Shown here: positions 48,211 to 59,756 of the stretch, piece by piece
How the letters are laid out: every line of letters starts with the position of its first letter
How positions within the stretch are numbered: the stretch's first letter is position 1
DNA from: Saprospiraceae bacterium
GTDB lineage: Bacteria > Bacteroidota > Bacteroidia > Chitinophagales > Saprospiraceae
NCBI GenBank assembly: GCA_020848695.1
Contig: JADLHT010000033.1
Span: 1-64,000, forward strand
Direction: 5' to 3'
DNA length: 64,000 bases
Position numbers and translations under genes: made by a program
Notes under the pieces: generated by a model
What the model saw: the letters and a program-made list of their open reading frames with translations, nothing else
Databases searched by the model: none
What the model was told of the DNA's origin: nothing

Positions 48211-50313
48211 ATGAAAAAAGAAAAAATGAATTCTAAAAAAGCCTGGTTCGTTTTGATTCCTTTAATGATTAGCGCAGTGTTAATAAATGCTCATTGCAGG
48301 ACATCATCTGACAGCTTAACCAGAGAGGAATTAATTCTTCAATTACTTTACAAACAATGCATACAGTATCATTATGCTCCTATAAAAGTTGATGATGAAT
48401 TTTCGAGAAAAGCATTTGAGGAGTTTCTCAACAATATGGATGCCGGGAAACGATTTTTAACAAAAAAAGATATTTCACAAATTGAAAAATACAAGAATCT
48501 TCAGGATGACTATTTTAAAGAAGGGAATACTGAGTTTTATCAAGTTTTTTCAACTTTGTACTTAAATGCGATTGATAAAACCGAAAAATATTATAAGGAA
48601 ATTCTAAGTACAAACCTGCTTCAAGCTAAAGACGAGACTCTTATTGTAGATTCTGAAAAAAGAGACTGGACGGCAAATGACAAAGAATTGTATGATAGCT
48701 GGAGAAAGAATATTCAGTATGATTTTAACAATCGATATTACGATATCATGGAAGATCTGGAGAAGGATAAGAAATCAAAGCCCAATGATTCGATCTCTAT
48801 GGATATTAAAAATGATATTCTTGAATCTTATGACAACTATTTCGAAAGACTTAAAAAAGCAAAACCTGTAGATCGATTTGATGCATATGTCAACTCCTTA
48901 CTTCATTTATTTGATCCACATACTGAGTATTTCAGTCCAAGTGATAAGGAAAATTTCAACATCAGCCTATCCGGAAAACTAGAAGGAATAGGTGCGCGTC
49001 TTCAATCAGAAAAAGAATATACCAAAGTATCTTCCATTGTACCAGGTGGACCTGCATGGAAACAAAAAGAACTCGAAGCGAACGATATCATTATGGCTGT
49101 TAAACAAGAAAATGAAGAATTTGTAGATATCAATGGTATGAGTATTGATGATGTTGTCAAGCAGGTTAGGGGCAAGAAAGGAACTAAGGTAACTTTAAAG
49201 GTTAAAAAATCAAATAATACGATTAAAGAAATCACCATAACACGAGATGAAGTTATCCTTGATGAAGGACTTGCACGATCGGCTATTATTCAAACAGATA
49301 GCACAGGAGAAAAAATTGGATATCTCTATTTGCCAAAGTTCTATGCACAACTTGAATCTCCAAATGGAATTTCGTGCGCGAAAGATGTGGCAAGAGAATT
49401 AAGAAAACTAAGTAACGAAGGTGTAAAAAGTTTGATTTTCGACATCAGAAATAATGGTGGAGGATCTCTTCAGGAAGTCGTTGAAATGGCAGGATTGTTT
49501 TTTAAAAATGGAACGGTTGTTCAAGTTAAAGATCGAGAAAACGTAAAGCCATATTTTGATCCGGATGAAGGAATTTCGTTTGATGGTCCTGTTGTTTTAA
49601 TGGTTAATAATAATTCTGCTTCTGCATCCGAAATTCTTGCGGCCTGCCTTCAAGATTATAAAAGAGCAGTTGTTGTCGGAGGAAACCGAACATTTGGAAA
49701 AGGAACAGTCCAAAGATTTGTCAACCTAGACAGGATCCCTGGATATGAACAATTTAAACCACTCGGTGAACTTAAAATTACAATTCAAAAATATTATCGG
49801 GTCTCCGGTGGTTCTGTACAATTGAAAGGCGTTGAGCCGGATATTCAAATTCCGGATATCTATCGTTATTTGGATAACGGTGAGAAAGAATATCAACATG
49901 CACTGAAGTATGATGTAATTACTCCCAACGCGACTGCACAAATTGACAAACCAATATTAAATATTGCTGAAATAATAAATAAAAGTACAGACAGGGTTAA
50001 ATCCGATTCAACATTTGACTTAATTAATTTACAAGCCCAGACCTTTAAAAAATTAAAAGATGATATCAACTTTCCTTTACAATACCAAAAATTTAAATTA
50101 AAGTTAGATGCAAGAAAAGAGGAAAGTAAAAAATTTGATCAAATTGGCAAAAATGAAATTCCTCATTTTATAGCTTATAACCTTGATGCAGATAAAAATT
50201 ATATTAATATGGATACTTCAAGAATAGGAAGAAATGAAGAATTTTTAAAGAATATTAAGAAAGATCATCTTATCTTAGAGTCAATTAATGTTCTTAGAGA
50301 CATAAAGAATTAA
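48211..50313 (+). CDS. C-terminal (tail-specific) processing peptidase, S41 family
   Basis: PDZ domain (SIVPGGPAWKQKELEANDIIMAVKQ), catalytic NNNSASASEILAACLQDYKRAVVVGGNRTFGKGTVQ. Confidence 0.94.
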   Translation: MKKEKMNSKKAWFVLIPLMISAVLINAHCRTSSDSLTREELILQLLYKQCIQYHYAPIKVDDEFSRKAFEEFLNNMDAGKRFLTKKDISQIEKYKNLQDDYFKEGNTEFYQVFSTLYLNAIDKTEKYYKEILSTNLLQAKDETLIVDSEKRDWTANDKELYDSWRKNIQYDFNNRYYDIMEDLEKDKKSKPNDSISMDIKNDILESYDNYFERLKKAKPVDRFDAYVNSLLHLFDPHTEYFSPSDKENFNISLSGKLEGIGARLQSEKEYTKVSSIVPGGPAWKQKELEANDIIMAVKQENEEFVDINGMSIDDVVKQVRGKKGTKVTLKVKKSNNTIKEITITRDEVILDEGLARSAIIQTDSTGEKIGYLYLPKFYAQLESPNGISCAKDVARELRKLSNEGVKSLIFDIRNNGGGSLQEVVEMAGLFFKNGTVVQVKDRENVKPYFDPDEGISFDGPVVLMVNNNSASASEILAACLQDYKRAVVVGGNRTFGKGTVQRFVNLDRIPGYEQFKPLGELKITIQKYYRVSGGSVQLKGVEPDIQIPDIYRYLDNGEKEYQHALKYDVITPNATAQIDKPILNIAEIINKSTDRVKSDSTFDLINLQAQTFKKLKDDINFPLQYQKFKLKLDARKEESKKFDQIGKNEIPHFIAYNLDADKNYINMDTSRIGRNEEFLKNIKKDHLILESINVLRDIKN

Positions 50314-50333
50314 ATTCCAAAATCAGTATTCAT

Positions 50334-50368
50334 GGCCATGTATCGAGTCATAGATATATGGCCTTTTA
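50334..50368 (+). terminator. Weak putative terminator
   Basis: GGCCAT(50334-50339)/ATGGCC(50358-50363) followed by TTTTAATT. Confidence 0.45.
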
Positions 50369-50561
50369 ATTCCCAGAAACATGGCAAAATGTCTTATAGA
50401 AAGACTTTCTGTCATATTTATTAAATTAGCGTAAGTTATTGATTTTTAGCAAGATACAACTATTTATAAGATTATTTCAGTCTTCTTATTGCTTATATAT
50501 ATAGCTGGCATAATGCTTGACAAGCCGTATATATATTTTTATACGAATAGTAAATATTAAA

Positions 50562-52982
50562 ATGGATATACCAATTAAAAATTATCTAAGTCACGAGATT
50601 TCAGATGATTCGGAAATGATTCCTTTTGTTGCCATTTCAGATGACGATGAAATTCAGAAAGATGAAGATTTCGGATCTTCTTTACAGATAATGCCGTTAA
50701 AGAATACGATTCTTTTTCCCGGTGTAATTCTTCCAATTACTGTGGGACGTGATAAATCCATGAAAGCTGTTGCGAAAGCACATGATAAAAATAAATTCGT
50801 TGCCGTACTTACCCAAAAAGATAGTCAGACAGAAGATCCTGGTTTTAAAGACCTGTACAATATTGGAACAGTTGCGAGAATTGTTAAACTCTTGAAGATG
50901 CCGGACGGATCTCAGACTGTTATACTACAGGGAAGAAAAAGATTTGAAGTTTCTAAAATTCTATCAGAAGAACCTTCATTGGAAGCCGAAATAAATTTAA
51001 AGTCTTACATCCAACCCAAAAACACTATTGAATATAATGCAATAGTTAAATCTATTCAGGAGCAATCCAAGCGTATCATCGAACTATCTCCTCAAATTCC
51101 GAACGAAGCTCAGGTTTTGCTTAAAAATATTGATAACGATCGGTTTTTATTGAACTTCATTTCTTCCAATCTGAATATACCGATCGAACAAAAACAAAAA
51201 CTACTTGAAAACGATGATCTTTATTCTAAAGCTGAAAGTTTATTGATGTATCTTGGTCAAGAACTTCAATTGCTGGAAGTTAAAGGTCAGATTGAGGCTA
51301 AAGTCAGATTTGATCTAGACAAACAACAAAGAGATTATTTTTTAAATCAGCAGCTCAAGACCATTCAGGAAGAATTAGGACAGGATCCACAAGATCAGGA
51401 TATTGAAGAACTTCTCAAAAAAGCAAATAAGAAAAAATGGAATAAGAATGTCAAAGCTCATTTTGACAAAGAATTAAGCAAACTCCAACGCATGAATCCA
51501 CAAGTTGCTGAATATTCCGTTCAGCTCAATTACTTAGATCTGTTGGTGGATCTACCTTGGAACGAATATAGCAAAGATCAATACGACTTAAAGAAAATAA
51601 GAAAAGTATTGGATAAGGATCATTATGGACTCGATAAAGTTAAAGAAAGAATAATTGAACATCTTGCTGTATTAAAACTAAAAGGTGATATGAAGGCACC
51701 AATTCTTTGTTTGGTTGGTCCTCCGGGAGTAGGTAAAACGTCTTTAGGCAAATCTATAGCTACGGCACTTAACAGAAAATTTGTACGAATGTCTTTAGGC
51801 GGACTTCATGACGAATCTGAAATCAGAGGACATCGAAAAACGTATATTGGTGCAATGCCGGGCAGAATATTACAATCCATAAGAAAAGCAAAATCAGCTA
51901 ATCCAGTTTATATTTTGGATGAAATTGATAAGATAGGCAAAGATTTTAGAGGGGACCCGTCATCAGCTTTGTTGGAAGTGCTTGATCCTGAACAAAATTC
52001 AACTTTTCATGACAATTATCTTGAATTAGAGTACGATTTATCCAAAGTATTGTTTGTTGCAACAGCAAATTCAATGAGTTCAATACAAGGACCTCTATTG
52101 GACAGGATGGAAATTATTGAGATTCAAGGGTATTCTATAGAAGAAAAAATTGAAATTGCAGAAAAACATATTATTCCACAGCAGTTGGAAGAACATGGTT
52201 TAAAATCCAAACAAGTAAAATTAACCAGACAACTCATTGAGAAGGTAATTGATGAGTATACGCGTGAATCTGGGGTCAGAGCCTTAAGCAGACAAGTTGC
52301 AGCCATTATGAGAAAAGCAGCAATTCGGGTTGCTGAAAATAAAAATGAAATTTTCGAACCGAAAGAAGATGATTTAAAATCGATTTTAGGTGTCCACAGA
52401 TATAACAATGATATCTATCAGGAAAACCTTCCTGCAGGAGTTTCTATAGGACTTGCCTGGACGAGTATGGGAGGAGATATACTATATATTGAAACCTCCA
52501 TATCTAAAGGAAAAGGAAAGCTCACACTTACCGGGAATTTAGGTGACGTAATGAAAGAATCGGCAACTACAGCAATTAGTTTTGTCAAATCACATTCGAC
52601 TGAGCTTGAAATTGAAGAAGATTTTTTTGAGACTCATGATATCCATATTCACATTCCGGAAGGAGCTATCCCTAAAGACGGTCCCTCTGCCGGGATTACA
52701 ATGTTGACAGCAGTTTGTTCCGCAATAAAAAAGAAACCTATAAAATCCCATCTTGCCATGACCGGAGAAATTACTCTTCGCGGAAAGGTGCTTCCTGTGG
52801 GTGGAATTAAAGAAAAAATACTTGCTGCTAAGAGAGCCGGAATAACTCAGATAATTCTTTGTAAAGAAAACAAACCCCATATTGAAGAAATTCAGGCAGA
52901 TCATATTCAAGGACTCCAATTTACTTATGTAACGAATATGCAGGAGGTACTGCAGAATGCTTTAGGTGTTCCTGAATTCTAA
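50562..52982 (+). CDS. lon: ATP-dependent protease Lon (track start 50517 is TTG; ATG at 50562 preferred)
   Basis: [54 protein letters not shown] catalytic Ser/Lys. Confidence 0.95.
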   Translation: MDIPIKNYLSHEISDDSEMIPFVAISDDDEIQKDEDFGSSLQIMPLKNTILFPGVILPITVGRDKSMKAVAKAHDKNKFVAVLTQKDSQTEDPGFKDLYNIGTVARIVKLLKMPDGSQTVILQGRKRFEVSKILSEEPSLEAEINLKSYIQPKNTIEYNAIVKSIQEQSKRIIELSPQIPNEAQVLLKNIDNDRFLLNFISSNLNIPIEQKQKLLENDDLYSKAESLLMYLGQELQLLEVKGQIEAKVRFDLDKQQRDYFLNQQLKTIQEELGQDPQDQDIEELLKKANKKKWNKNVKAHFDKELSKLQRMNPQVAEYSVQLNYLDLLVDLPWNEYSKDQYDLKKIRKVLDKDHYGLDKVKERIIEHLAVLKLKGDMKAPILCLVGPPGVGKTSLGKSIATALNRKFVRMSLGGLHDESEIRGHRKTYIGAMPGRILQSIRKAKSANPVYILDEIDKIGKDFRGDPSSALLEVLDPEQNSTFHDNYLELEYDLSKVLFVATANSMSSIQGPLLDRMEIIEIQGYSIEEKIEIAEKHIIPQQLEEHGLKSKQVKLTRQLIEKVIDEYTRESGVRALSRQVAAIMRKAAIRVAENKNEIFEPKEDDLKSILGVHRYNNDIYQENLPAGVSIGLAWTSMGGDILYIETSISKGKGKLTLTGNLGDVMKESATTAISFVKSHSTELEIEEDFFETHDIHIHIPEGAIPKDGPSAGITMLTAVCSAIKKKPIKSHLAMTGEITLRGKVLPVGGIKEKILAAKRAGITQIILCKENKPHIEEIQADHIQGLQFTYVTNMQEVLQNALGVPEF

Positions 52983-53152
52983 AAAATAAATTGATTTCCG
53001 ATTATTCGTTTAAGCTTGTTTAATTTGAACAGTTGACTTAGGCATAATCTGTAATATTTGAAATAAGCTACTAATTTCAGCTTAATCCCAGATTATGCAT
53101 TTTAAGGTACAAAGAATAGTGGTTATCGCATATTTAATTTTGTATTTGGTAT

Positions 53153-53170
53153 TACTTTTGCGACGCAAAA
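53153..53170 (+). promoter_or_regulatory. -7 box overlapping a palindrome, upstream of gcvP
   Basis: TACTTTTG (53153-53160) overlapping TTTTGCG-A-CGCAAAA (53156-53170), 13 nt before the gcvP ATG. Confidence 0.5.
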
Positions 53171-53183
53171 AACAAATAGTTAA

Positions 53184-56063
53184 ATGGCCATATTTCCCCG
53201 TTACGATCAGTTTGAAAAGCGTCATATTGGAACGCTCGGACCTGATTTAATCCCAATGCTTAAAGCCTTAGGTGTTAGTAGTTTGGATCAATTAATTCAA
53301 GAAACAATACCGGACAGTATTCGCAGGACAGATAGTATGAAAATTCCGGAAGCGCTTTCTGAATTTGATTACCTCCAGGAATTAAAGAATACAGCTTCTC
53401 TAAATAAATTAAATCGGAATTTTATCGGACAAGGATATTATGGAACTATAACACCAAGTGCGATTGCCAGAAACATCTTCCATAATCCGGGTTGGTACAC
53501 GCAATACACGCCATATCAGGCAGAAATTGCACAGGGCAGATTGGAAGCCTTGTTAAATTATCAAACTGTTATTTCTGATTTGACCGAATTACCAATTGCG
53601 AACGCCTCACTACTTGATGAAGGTACTGCTGCGTCGGAAGCCATGTTGCTTTTTCATAGTGCGAAACAGAAAAAAAATAAATCAGAGTCTCCAAATATTT
53701 TTTTTGTCGATCATAATGTATTTGAACAAACCATAGATGTTCTAAAATCACGCTCCTGGCCTAAAAATATTAAAATTGTAATTGGAAATGCCTTAACGGA
53801 AGCACTACCTGAGAATTGCTTTGGGGCATTGGTTCAATATCCTGATAAGACCGGAGCATTAAATGATTATTCGGATTTTATAAAAAATGCAAAAGATGCC
53901 GGAATACTTACGGCAATGGCAACAGATCTTCTTACTTTATGTATAGTAAAATCTCCGGGTGAAATTGGTGCAGATGTTGCTTTTGGCAATAGTCAAAGAT
54001 TTGGTGTTCCCATGGGTTTTGGAGGCCCTCATGCAGCCTTTTTTGCCACAAGAGATGAGTTTAAGAGAGACCTTCCGGGAAGAATTATCGGGGTATCTGT
54101 TGACCAATACGGTAACCGCGCATTAAGAATGGCACTACAAACACGTGAACAACACATCAGAAGAGAAAAAGCCACCTCCAATATATGTACAGCTCAGGCA
54201 TTGCTTGCAATAATGACATCCATGTACGCCGTTTATCATGGACCTAATGGATTAAAAGCAATTTCAAAAAGAGTACATGATATGACTTGTGCGCTTTATT
54301 CTTCCTTAATTAAATTGAATTATGAAATGAGCTCAGCTTATTTCTTTGATACTTTATCGATTAAAGTTGATGAATCTAAAAAATTAAAAATTCAATCCAT
54401 TGCCTTAAAAAATTCTTACAACTTCTGGTATAGAGAAGAATATGTGCAAATCAGTCTTGATGAGACTACAACTGAAGCTGATCTTAATACGATCATTTCA
54501 ATTTTTGCAAATGCGAATAATGAGACTTCTACAGAATTTCAAATGAATGTTTCTACACAAATTCCTGCGACATTAGTTCGAACTTCAAATTATTTGACAC
54601 ATGATGTTTTCAATTCACATCAGACTGAATCGGCCTTGATGCGATATATTAAGAGGTTGGAAAATAAAGACCTTTCTTTGGTTCATTCTATGATTAGCCT
54701 TGGTTCCTGTACTATGAAATTAAATGCGGCAACAGAATTGATTCCGGTTAGCTGGCCCGAATTTGCAGATCTTCATCCGTTTACTCCAGAAGATCAAACT
54801 ATGGGTTATCAAAAAATAGTTAACGAACTCGAATCATTTCTTTGTCAGGCTACTGGATTCGAAGCATGTTCTCTTCAACCTAATTCTGGTGCTCAAGGTG
54901 AATTTGCAGGCTTGCTAACGATTAAAGCATATCATGAATCTAAAGGTGAAAAAAATCGCAACATCGTTTTGATACCTGCATCTGCACACGGCACAAATCC
55001 GGCTTCGGCAGTTGTTGCAGGGCTTGATGTCGTAGTTACCGCTTGTGATGAAAACGGGAATATTATTGTTGAAGACATCAGAAATAAAGCCATACAACAT
55101 AAAGATAGTCTGGCTGCATTAATGGTTACTTATCCTTCAACCCATGGCGTTTTTGAAACTTCAATTAAAGAAGTATGTCAGATTGTACATGAACAGGGTG
55201 GACTAGTCTATATGGATGGAGCCAACATGAATGCTCAGGTTGGGTTAACCTCACCTTCAATAATCGGTGCAGATGTTTGCCATTTAAATTTACATAAGAC
55301 CTTTGCTATTCCACATGGTGGTGGAGGACCGGGAATGGGCCCAATTTGTGTAAATAACAAATTGAAAGAATTCTTACCAGGACATGTTTTTAGAAATATT
55401 AATCCTTCCAGTCATGCCGTACCGGCGGTTTCGGCAGCGCCTTATGGATCAGCTAGTATTCTTTTGATTTCTTATGCATATATTAAAATGCTTGGTCCTG
55501 ATGGAATGACTTCAGCAACTAAACATGCAATTCTGAATGCAAATTATATAGCATCTAGGCTTTCTGACAAGTACAAAGTACTCTACACCGGTGAGAAAGG
55601 AAGAGTTGCACATGAACTAATAATTGACTTAAGACCTTATAAGGATATCGGAATCAGCGCAGAGGATGTAGCCAAGAGATTAATGGATTACAGTTTTCAC
55701 GCCCCTACACTTTCATTTCCTGTTGCTGGAACAATAATGATTGAACCAACAGAATCCGAAAACAAAGAAGAACTAGATAGATTCTGTGATGCCCTGTTAA
55801 GTATCAGAGAAGAAATTGATGAAGTAGCTAAAGGAGAATATCCTGTAGAAAATAATGTATTGTGCAACGCACCACATACTGCCATCCTTATCACTTCAGA
55901 CAACTATGATAAACCTTATACAAGAAAAAAAGCAGCGTTTCCAATACCTTATCTAGAACATGGAATGAAATTCTGGCCATCAGTTGCAAGAGTAAATAAT
56001 GCACATGGTGACAGAAATCTAATTTGTACCTGTCCTCCATTAGAAGCTTACATGAATGCATAA
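53184..56063 (+). CDS. gcvP: Glycine dehydrogenase (aminomethyl-transferring), P protein
   Basis: FIGQGYYGTITPSAIARNI, NASLLDEGTAASEAM, NLHKTFAIPHGGGGPGMGPI PLP lysine region. Confidence 0.96.
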   Translation: MAIFPRYDQFEKRHIGTLGPDLIPMLKALGVSSLDQLIQETIPDSIRRTDSMKIPEALSEFDYLQELKNTASLNKLNRNFIGQGYYGTITPSAIARNIFHNPGWYTQYTPYQAEIAQGRLEALLNYQTVISDLTELPIANASLLDEGTAASEAMLLFHSAKQKKNKSESPNIFFVDHNVFEQTIDVLKSRSWPKNIKIVIGNALTEALPENCFGALVQYPDKTGALNDYSDFIKNAKDAGILTAMATDLLTLCIVKSPGEIGADVAFGNSQRFGVPMGFGGPHAAFFATRDEFKRDLPGRIIGVSVDQYGNRALRMALQTREQHIRREKATSNICTAQALLAIMTSMYAVYHGPNGLKAISKRVHDMTCALYSSLIKLNYEMSSAYFFDTLSIKVDESKKLKIQSIALKNSYNFWYREEYVQISLDETTTEADLNTIISIFANANNETSTEFQMNVSTQIPATLVRTSNYLTHDVFNSHQTESALMRYIKRLENKDLSLVHSMISLGSCTMKLNAATELIPVSWPEFADLHPFTPEDQTMGYQKIVNELESFLCQATGFEACSLQPNSGAQGEFAGLLTIKAYHESKGEKNRNIVLIPASAHGTNPASAVVAGLDVVVTACDENGNIIVEDIRNKAIQHKDSLAALMVTYPSTHGVFETSIKEVCQIVHEQGGLVYMDGANMNAQVGLTSPSIIGADVCHLNLHKTFAIPHGGGGPGMGPICVNNKLKEFLPGHVFRNINPSSHAVPAVSAAPYGSASILLISYAYIKMLGPDGMTSATKHAILNANYIASRLSDKYKVLYTGEKGRVAHELIIDLRPYKDIGISAEDVAKRLMDYSFHAPTLSFPVAGTIMIEPTESENKEELDRFCDALLSIREEIDEVAKGEYPVENNVLCNAPHTAILITSDNYDKPYTRKKAAFPIPYLEHGMKFWPSVARVNNAHGDRNLICTCPPLEAYMNA

Positions 56064-56072
56064 CCTCTTCGA

Positions 56073-56675
56073 ATGATTACCGCAGAATATTGTTGTAGCT
56101 TATTCTATTCAAGCATAGAAGAATATCATAAAGAAAACAATATTAACCAGAGTTGTCCGGTTTTTGAATCCAGTACAATGGAAAAACTGTTAATAAAAAA
56201 GTGCTGGATAGATATAATACAATGGCATTTAGAAGATCTTATCAGAAGACCTGATCTATCCCATGAAGAATTTGTAAGGACTAAAAGGCGAATTGATTTA
56301 TCCAATCAGGAAAGAACAGACTGTGTTGAAAAAATTGATGAGACACTTTACTTAGAATTTAAAAATATCCCTCTTATCGAAAACCCTAGATTAAATACGG
56401 AAACACCGGCTTGGGTTATTGACAGACTTAGTATCCTCATGTTAAAAATCTATCATATGCAGGAACAGGTACAGAGACAGGATGCCAACAAAGAACATAT
56501 TGAGCTTTGTAAAAATAAATTAGAAATATTACTCACTCAGAAACTTGATTTGTGCCAAAGCTTCAACAATTTTCTTGAAGAACTGCGCACCGGAAATGCA
56601 ATCATGAAATTATACCGACAGATGAAGATGTACAACGACCCAAGTACAAATCCGGAACTCTATCAGAATCAATGA
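56073..56675 (+). CDS. DUF4254 family protein
   Basis: 200 aa helical protein; WHLEDLIRRPDLSHEEFVRTKRRIDLSNQERTDCVEKID characteristic of DUF4254. Confidence 0.8.
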   Translation: MITAEYCCSLFYSSIEEYHKENNINQSCPVFESSTMEKLLIKKCWIDIIQWHLEDLIRRPDLSHEEFVRTKRRIDLSNQERTDCVEKIDETLYLEFKNIPLIENPRLNTETPAWVIDRLSILMLKIYHMQEQVQRQDANKEHIELCKNKLEILLTQKLDLCQSFNNFLEELRTGNAIMKLYRQMKMYNDPSTNPELYQNQ

Positions 56676-57715
56676 GAATTCTTGTTATTCGTTTATCGGC
56701 CTTAGGAGATGTAAGCCTGATGGTACCGGTACTCAGAGAATTAATACGCAAGAATCCCCTACATGAAGTATTTATACTCACCCATCCTAGATTTGAAGTA
56801 TTATTCAAGAACATACCAAACTTAACTATCCTTCCCTATAATGTCAAAGAAGACTTTAAGGGACTAAGCGGATTGTTAAAATTATTCAACATTCTAAAAA
56901 CTTTTTCATTTGAAAAAGTCATTGATCTTCATCAGAGCATTCGTTCGATTATTCTTGGAATACTTTTTTCTATTATTGGTAAAAAAGTTTCCACTATCAG
57001 AAAAGGTCGTATAGACAAGAAGAACTTAATGGGCAATATTTCTATTCATACCAAAGTGCTAGCTCATACCGTTGACCGGTATAGAGATACATTTATAAGA
57101 GCTGGTTTGAAATTAGATTCAGTTCCGAGAAATTCTACTGAATCCGGATTTATTATTCATTCAGATAATATTGATTTTGTCAAAAATAAACTTGCGACTT
57201 ATTCGAATAAAACATGGATTGGAATTGCTCCTTTCTCACAAATAAAAATCAAAGAATGGCCATTTGAAAAAATGAAAAGTCTGATTCAGAACTTAACTCA
57301 AGATCAAAATAAAATTATCTTTTTATTCGGATTTGGTAATGATGAACTCAGTTGTTTACAAGAACTTAGTCAAATTAAACCTACTCAAATCCTGCTCTCT
57401 TCAGATCATTTTGAGTTTATTGAAGAACTGGCATTAATGTCACAACTGAACTTCATGCTCACAATGGACTCCGCCAATATGCACATGGCCGAATTAGCAG
57501 GATGTAAGAAAGTCATTTCAATATGGGGACCGACACATCAAGCAATTGGATTTAGTCCTTTCATTTCCGGCACAAAAAATATTGTTGAAATTTCAACCAC
57601 GGAGCTGAGCTGTAGACCCTGTTCGGTATTTGGTGCAAAGAATTGTCATCGAGGTGATCATGCCTGTATGCAAAGAATTTCGGAAACTACCGTCTTAAAG
57701 TCTTTTGGTCGATGA
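56672..57715 (+). CDS. Glycosyltransferase family 9 (heptosyltransferase-like)
   Basis: MRILVIRLSALGDVSLMVPVLREL; MLTMDSANMHMAELAGCKKVISIWGPTHQAIGFSPF; RPCSVFGAKNCHRGDHACMQRI. Confidence 0.92.
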   Translation: MRILVIRLSALGDVSLMVPVLRELIRKNPLHEVFILTHPRFEVLFKNIPNLTILPYNVKEDFKGLSGLLKLFNILKTFSFEKVIDLHQSIRSIILGILFSIIGKKVSTIRKGRIDKKNLMGNISIHTKVLAHTVDRYRDTFIRAGLKLDSVPRNSTESGFIIHSDNIDFVKNKLATYSNKTWIGIAPFSQIKIKEWPFEKMKSLIQNLTQDQNKIIFLFGFGNDELSCLQELSQIKPTQILLSSDHFEFIEELALMSQLNFMLTMDSANMHMAELAGCKKVISIWGPTHQAIGFSPFISGTKNIVEISTTELSCRPCSVFGAKNCHRGDHACMQRISETTVLKSFGR

Positions 57716-57724
57716 TTAAAATCC

Positions 57725-59206
57725 CTATCTTCTGCTATAATTTGGCGATTCTTTTGTAATGGTTATATCGTGTGGATGAGATTCTGTAATTCCACTATTT
57801 GTAATTCTTACCATTTTTGCATTCTGCAATTTTTTAATATTCGGAGCACCGCAATAACCCATACTAGCTCGTAATCCACCAATATACTGAATCATCACTT
57901 CTGACAATTTTCCTCTAAAGGGTAAACGTCCTTCAATTCCTTCAGGTACTAATTTTTTTATATCGTCCTCCACATCCTGAAAGTATCGATCTTTTGATCC
58001 TTTCTCCATTGCACTGATTGAGCCCATTCCTCGGTATAACTTAAATTTTCTTCCATCAAAAATGATAGTTTCCCCAGGTGCTTCTTCGGTTCCTGCAAAT
58101 AAGGATCCAGCCATTATTGAATCTGCGCCGGCAGCAATGGCCTTTGGGATATCACCTGTATATCTAATTCCGCCATCTCCAATAACGGGTATCCCTTTTT
58201 TCTTTAGCGCTTTTGCGGCTAAGGCGATAGCTGTTAATTGAGGCACCCCCACTCCTGCAATAATTCTGGTTGTGCAGATGCTTCCGGGACCAACGCCTAC
58301 TTTTACTGCATTTGCGCCGGCATTTGCTAAGGCTAAAGCTGCTTCACCGGTTGCGACATTTCCTGCGATTAGCTGCAATTTTGGAAAAGACTTTTTAATC
58401 TTTTTAACCATATCAATTACACCTTTTGAATGTCCATGTGCCGTGTCAATACACAAAACATCAGCATCTACTCCAATAAGGGCTTCTACTCTTTTCAATG
58501 TATCTGAAGCAATTCCAACTGCAGCGCCAACCACCAATCTTCCAAAGGTATCTTTGCAAGAATTAGGATAATTTTCAAGTTTCATAATATCCTTATAGGT
58601 GATTAATCCTGCAAGGGTCATGTCGGGTTTGACGACAGGTAATTTTTCAATCTTGTATTTTTGTAAAATGGCTTTTGCTTTCTTCAAGGTCGTGCCAATT
58701 GGGGCAGTAATAAGATTGTCTCGGGTCATAATTTCTAAAACAGGTCTTGATTCAGAAATTTCAAATCTTAAATCCCGATTGGTAAGAATTCCCACCAGCT
58801 TATTTTTTTTATCAACAATCGGAATACCACCAATCTTATACTGTTCCATTAATTCAAACGCCTGATAAACCTTAGCATCTGCCTCTAGAGTTACAGGGTC
58901 AAGGATCATTCCGCTCTCAGATCGTTTAACGGATCTTACCTGAGATGCTTGTTCATCAATTGACATATTCTTATGAATGATAGAGATGCCTCCTTCTCTA
59001 GCCATAGCGATAGCCATATCTTTTTCAGAAACTGTATCCATAGCTGCGGAAACAATAGGAACGTTAATTCGAATATCTGTGGTCAAACGAGTGCTTATGT
59101 CCGTATCTCTAGGCAAAACCTCTGAATAAGCAGGTACGAGCAATACATCATCAAATGTAAGGGCTTCTAAATTAGGAAAGGCTTGTAAGAAGAAGTTTGA
59201 TTCCAT
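57725..59206 (-). CDS. guaB: IMP dehydrogenase (ATG at 59206 preferred over the track's TTG at 59212)
   Basis: [28 protein letters not shown] pair, [32 protein letters not shown]. Confidence 0.97.
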   Translation of the reverse strand: MESNFFLQAFPNLEALTFDDVLLVPAYSEVLPRDTDISTRLTTDIRINVPIVSAAMDTVSEKDMAIAMAREGGISIIHKNMSIDEQASQVRSVKRSESGMILDPVTLEADAKVYQAFELMEQYKIGGIPIVDKKNKLVGILTNRDLRFEISESRPVLEIMTRDNLITAPIGTTLKKAKAILQKYKIEKLPVVKPDMTLAGLITYKDIMKLENYPNSCKDTFGRLVVGAAVGIASDTLKRVEALIGVDADVLCIDTAHGHSKGVIDMVKKIKKSFPKLQLIAGNVATGEAALALANAGANAVKVGVGPGSICTTRIIAGVGVPQLTAIALAAKALKKKGIPVIGDGGIRYTGDIPKAIAAGADSIMAGSLFAGTEEAPGETIIFDGRKFKLYRGMGSISAMEKGSKDRYFQDVEDDIKKLVPEGIEGRLPFRGKLSEVMIQYIGGLRASMGYCGAPNIKKLQNAKMVRITNSGITESHPHDITITKESPNYSRR

Positions 59207-59226
59207 GTGCAAAGATATATCTTTGC
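59196..59226 (+). promoter_or_regulatory. TTTG-N18-TATCTTTG promoter whose -7 box lies in a perfect 18-bp palindrome
   Basis: TTTG at 59196-59199, TATCTTTG at 59218-59225; GCAAAGATATATCTTTGC at 59209-59226 is its own reverse complement. Confidence 0.6.
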
Positions 59227-59240
59227 CTCAATTTTTTGGC

Positions 59241-59705
59241 ATGATAAATCTCTATTCGGAGGAACATTTTATGAAACTTGCTTTGGCCGAGGCCAGGAAA
59301 GCAGCTCTAGCCGGCGAGGTTCCAATTGGTGCTGTCCTGGTTCATAACCATAAAATTCTTGCCAAATCTCATAATCAGACTGAACTGCTTCATGATGTGA
59401 CCGCTCATGCAGAAATACTAGCCATTACGTCGGGATCAGAATTTTTAGGTTCCAAGTATCTTAAAAATTGTACACTTTATGTTACCCTAGAGCCTTGTCC
59501 CATGTGTGCAGGAGCATTAAAATGGGCTCAGCTTTCAAAACTTGTTTATGCAGCAGAAGATGTTAAAAATGGTTTTATGAAATATGGAAAAGAAATCCTT
59601 CATCCGAAAACCACAATAGAATTTGGACTCATGTCCGAAGAATCATCCGAATTATTACAAAAATTTTTTGAGTCAAAAAGAAAAAACAGCATATTGAAAT
59701 CTTGA
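59241..59705 (+). CDS. tadA: Nucleoside/tRNA adenosine deaminase (internal ATG at 59241 preferred)
   Basis: DVTAHAEILAI (HAE), LEPCPMCAGAL (PCxxC). Confidence 0.9.
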   Translation: MINLYSEEHFMKLALAEARKAALAGEVPIGAVLVHNHKILAKSHNQTELLHDVTAHAEILAITSGSEFLGSKYLKNCTLYVTLEPCPMCAGALKWAQLSKLVYAAEDVKNGFMKYGKEILHPKTTIEFGLMSEESSELLQKFFESKRKNSILKS

Positions 59706-59756
59706 TCTATTCATGAATCTTATTACAGAGACAACTACATTCAAGTTATTCTAAAA

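Noticed and set aside
50517-50561. TTG-initiated extension of lon
   Set aside because: The ATG at 50562 is the first plausible start; the extension is not Lon-like.
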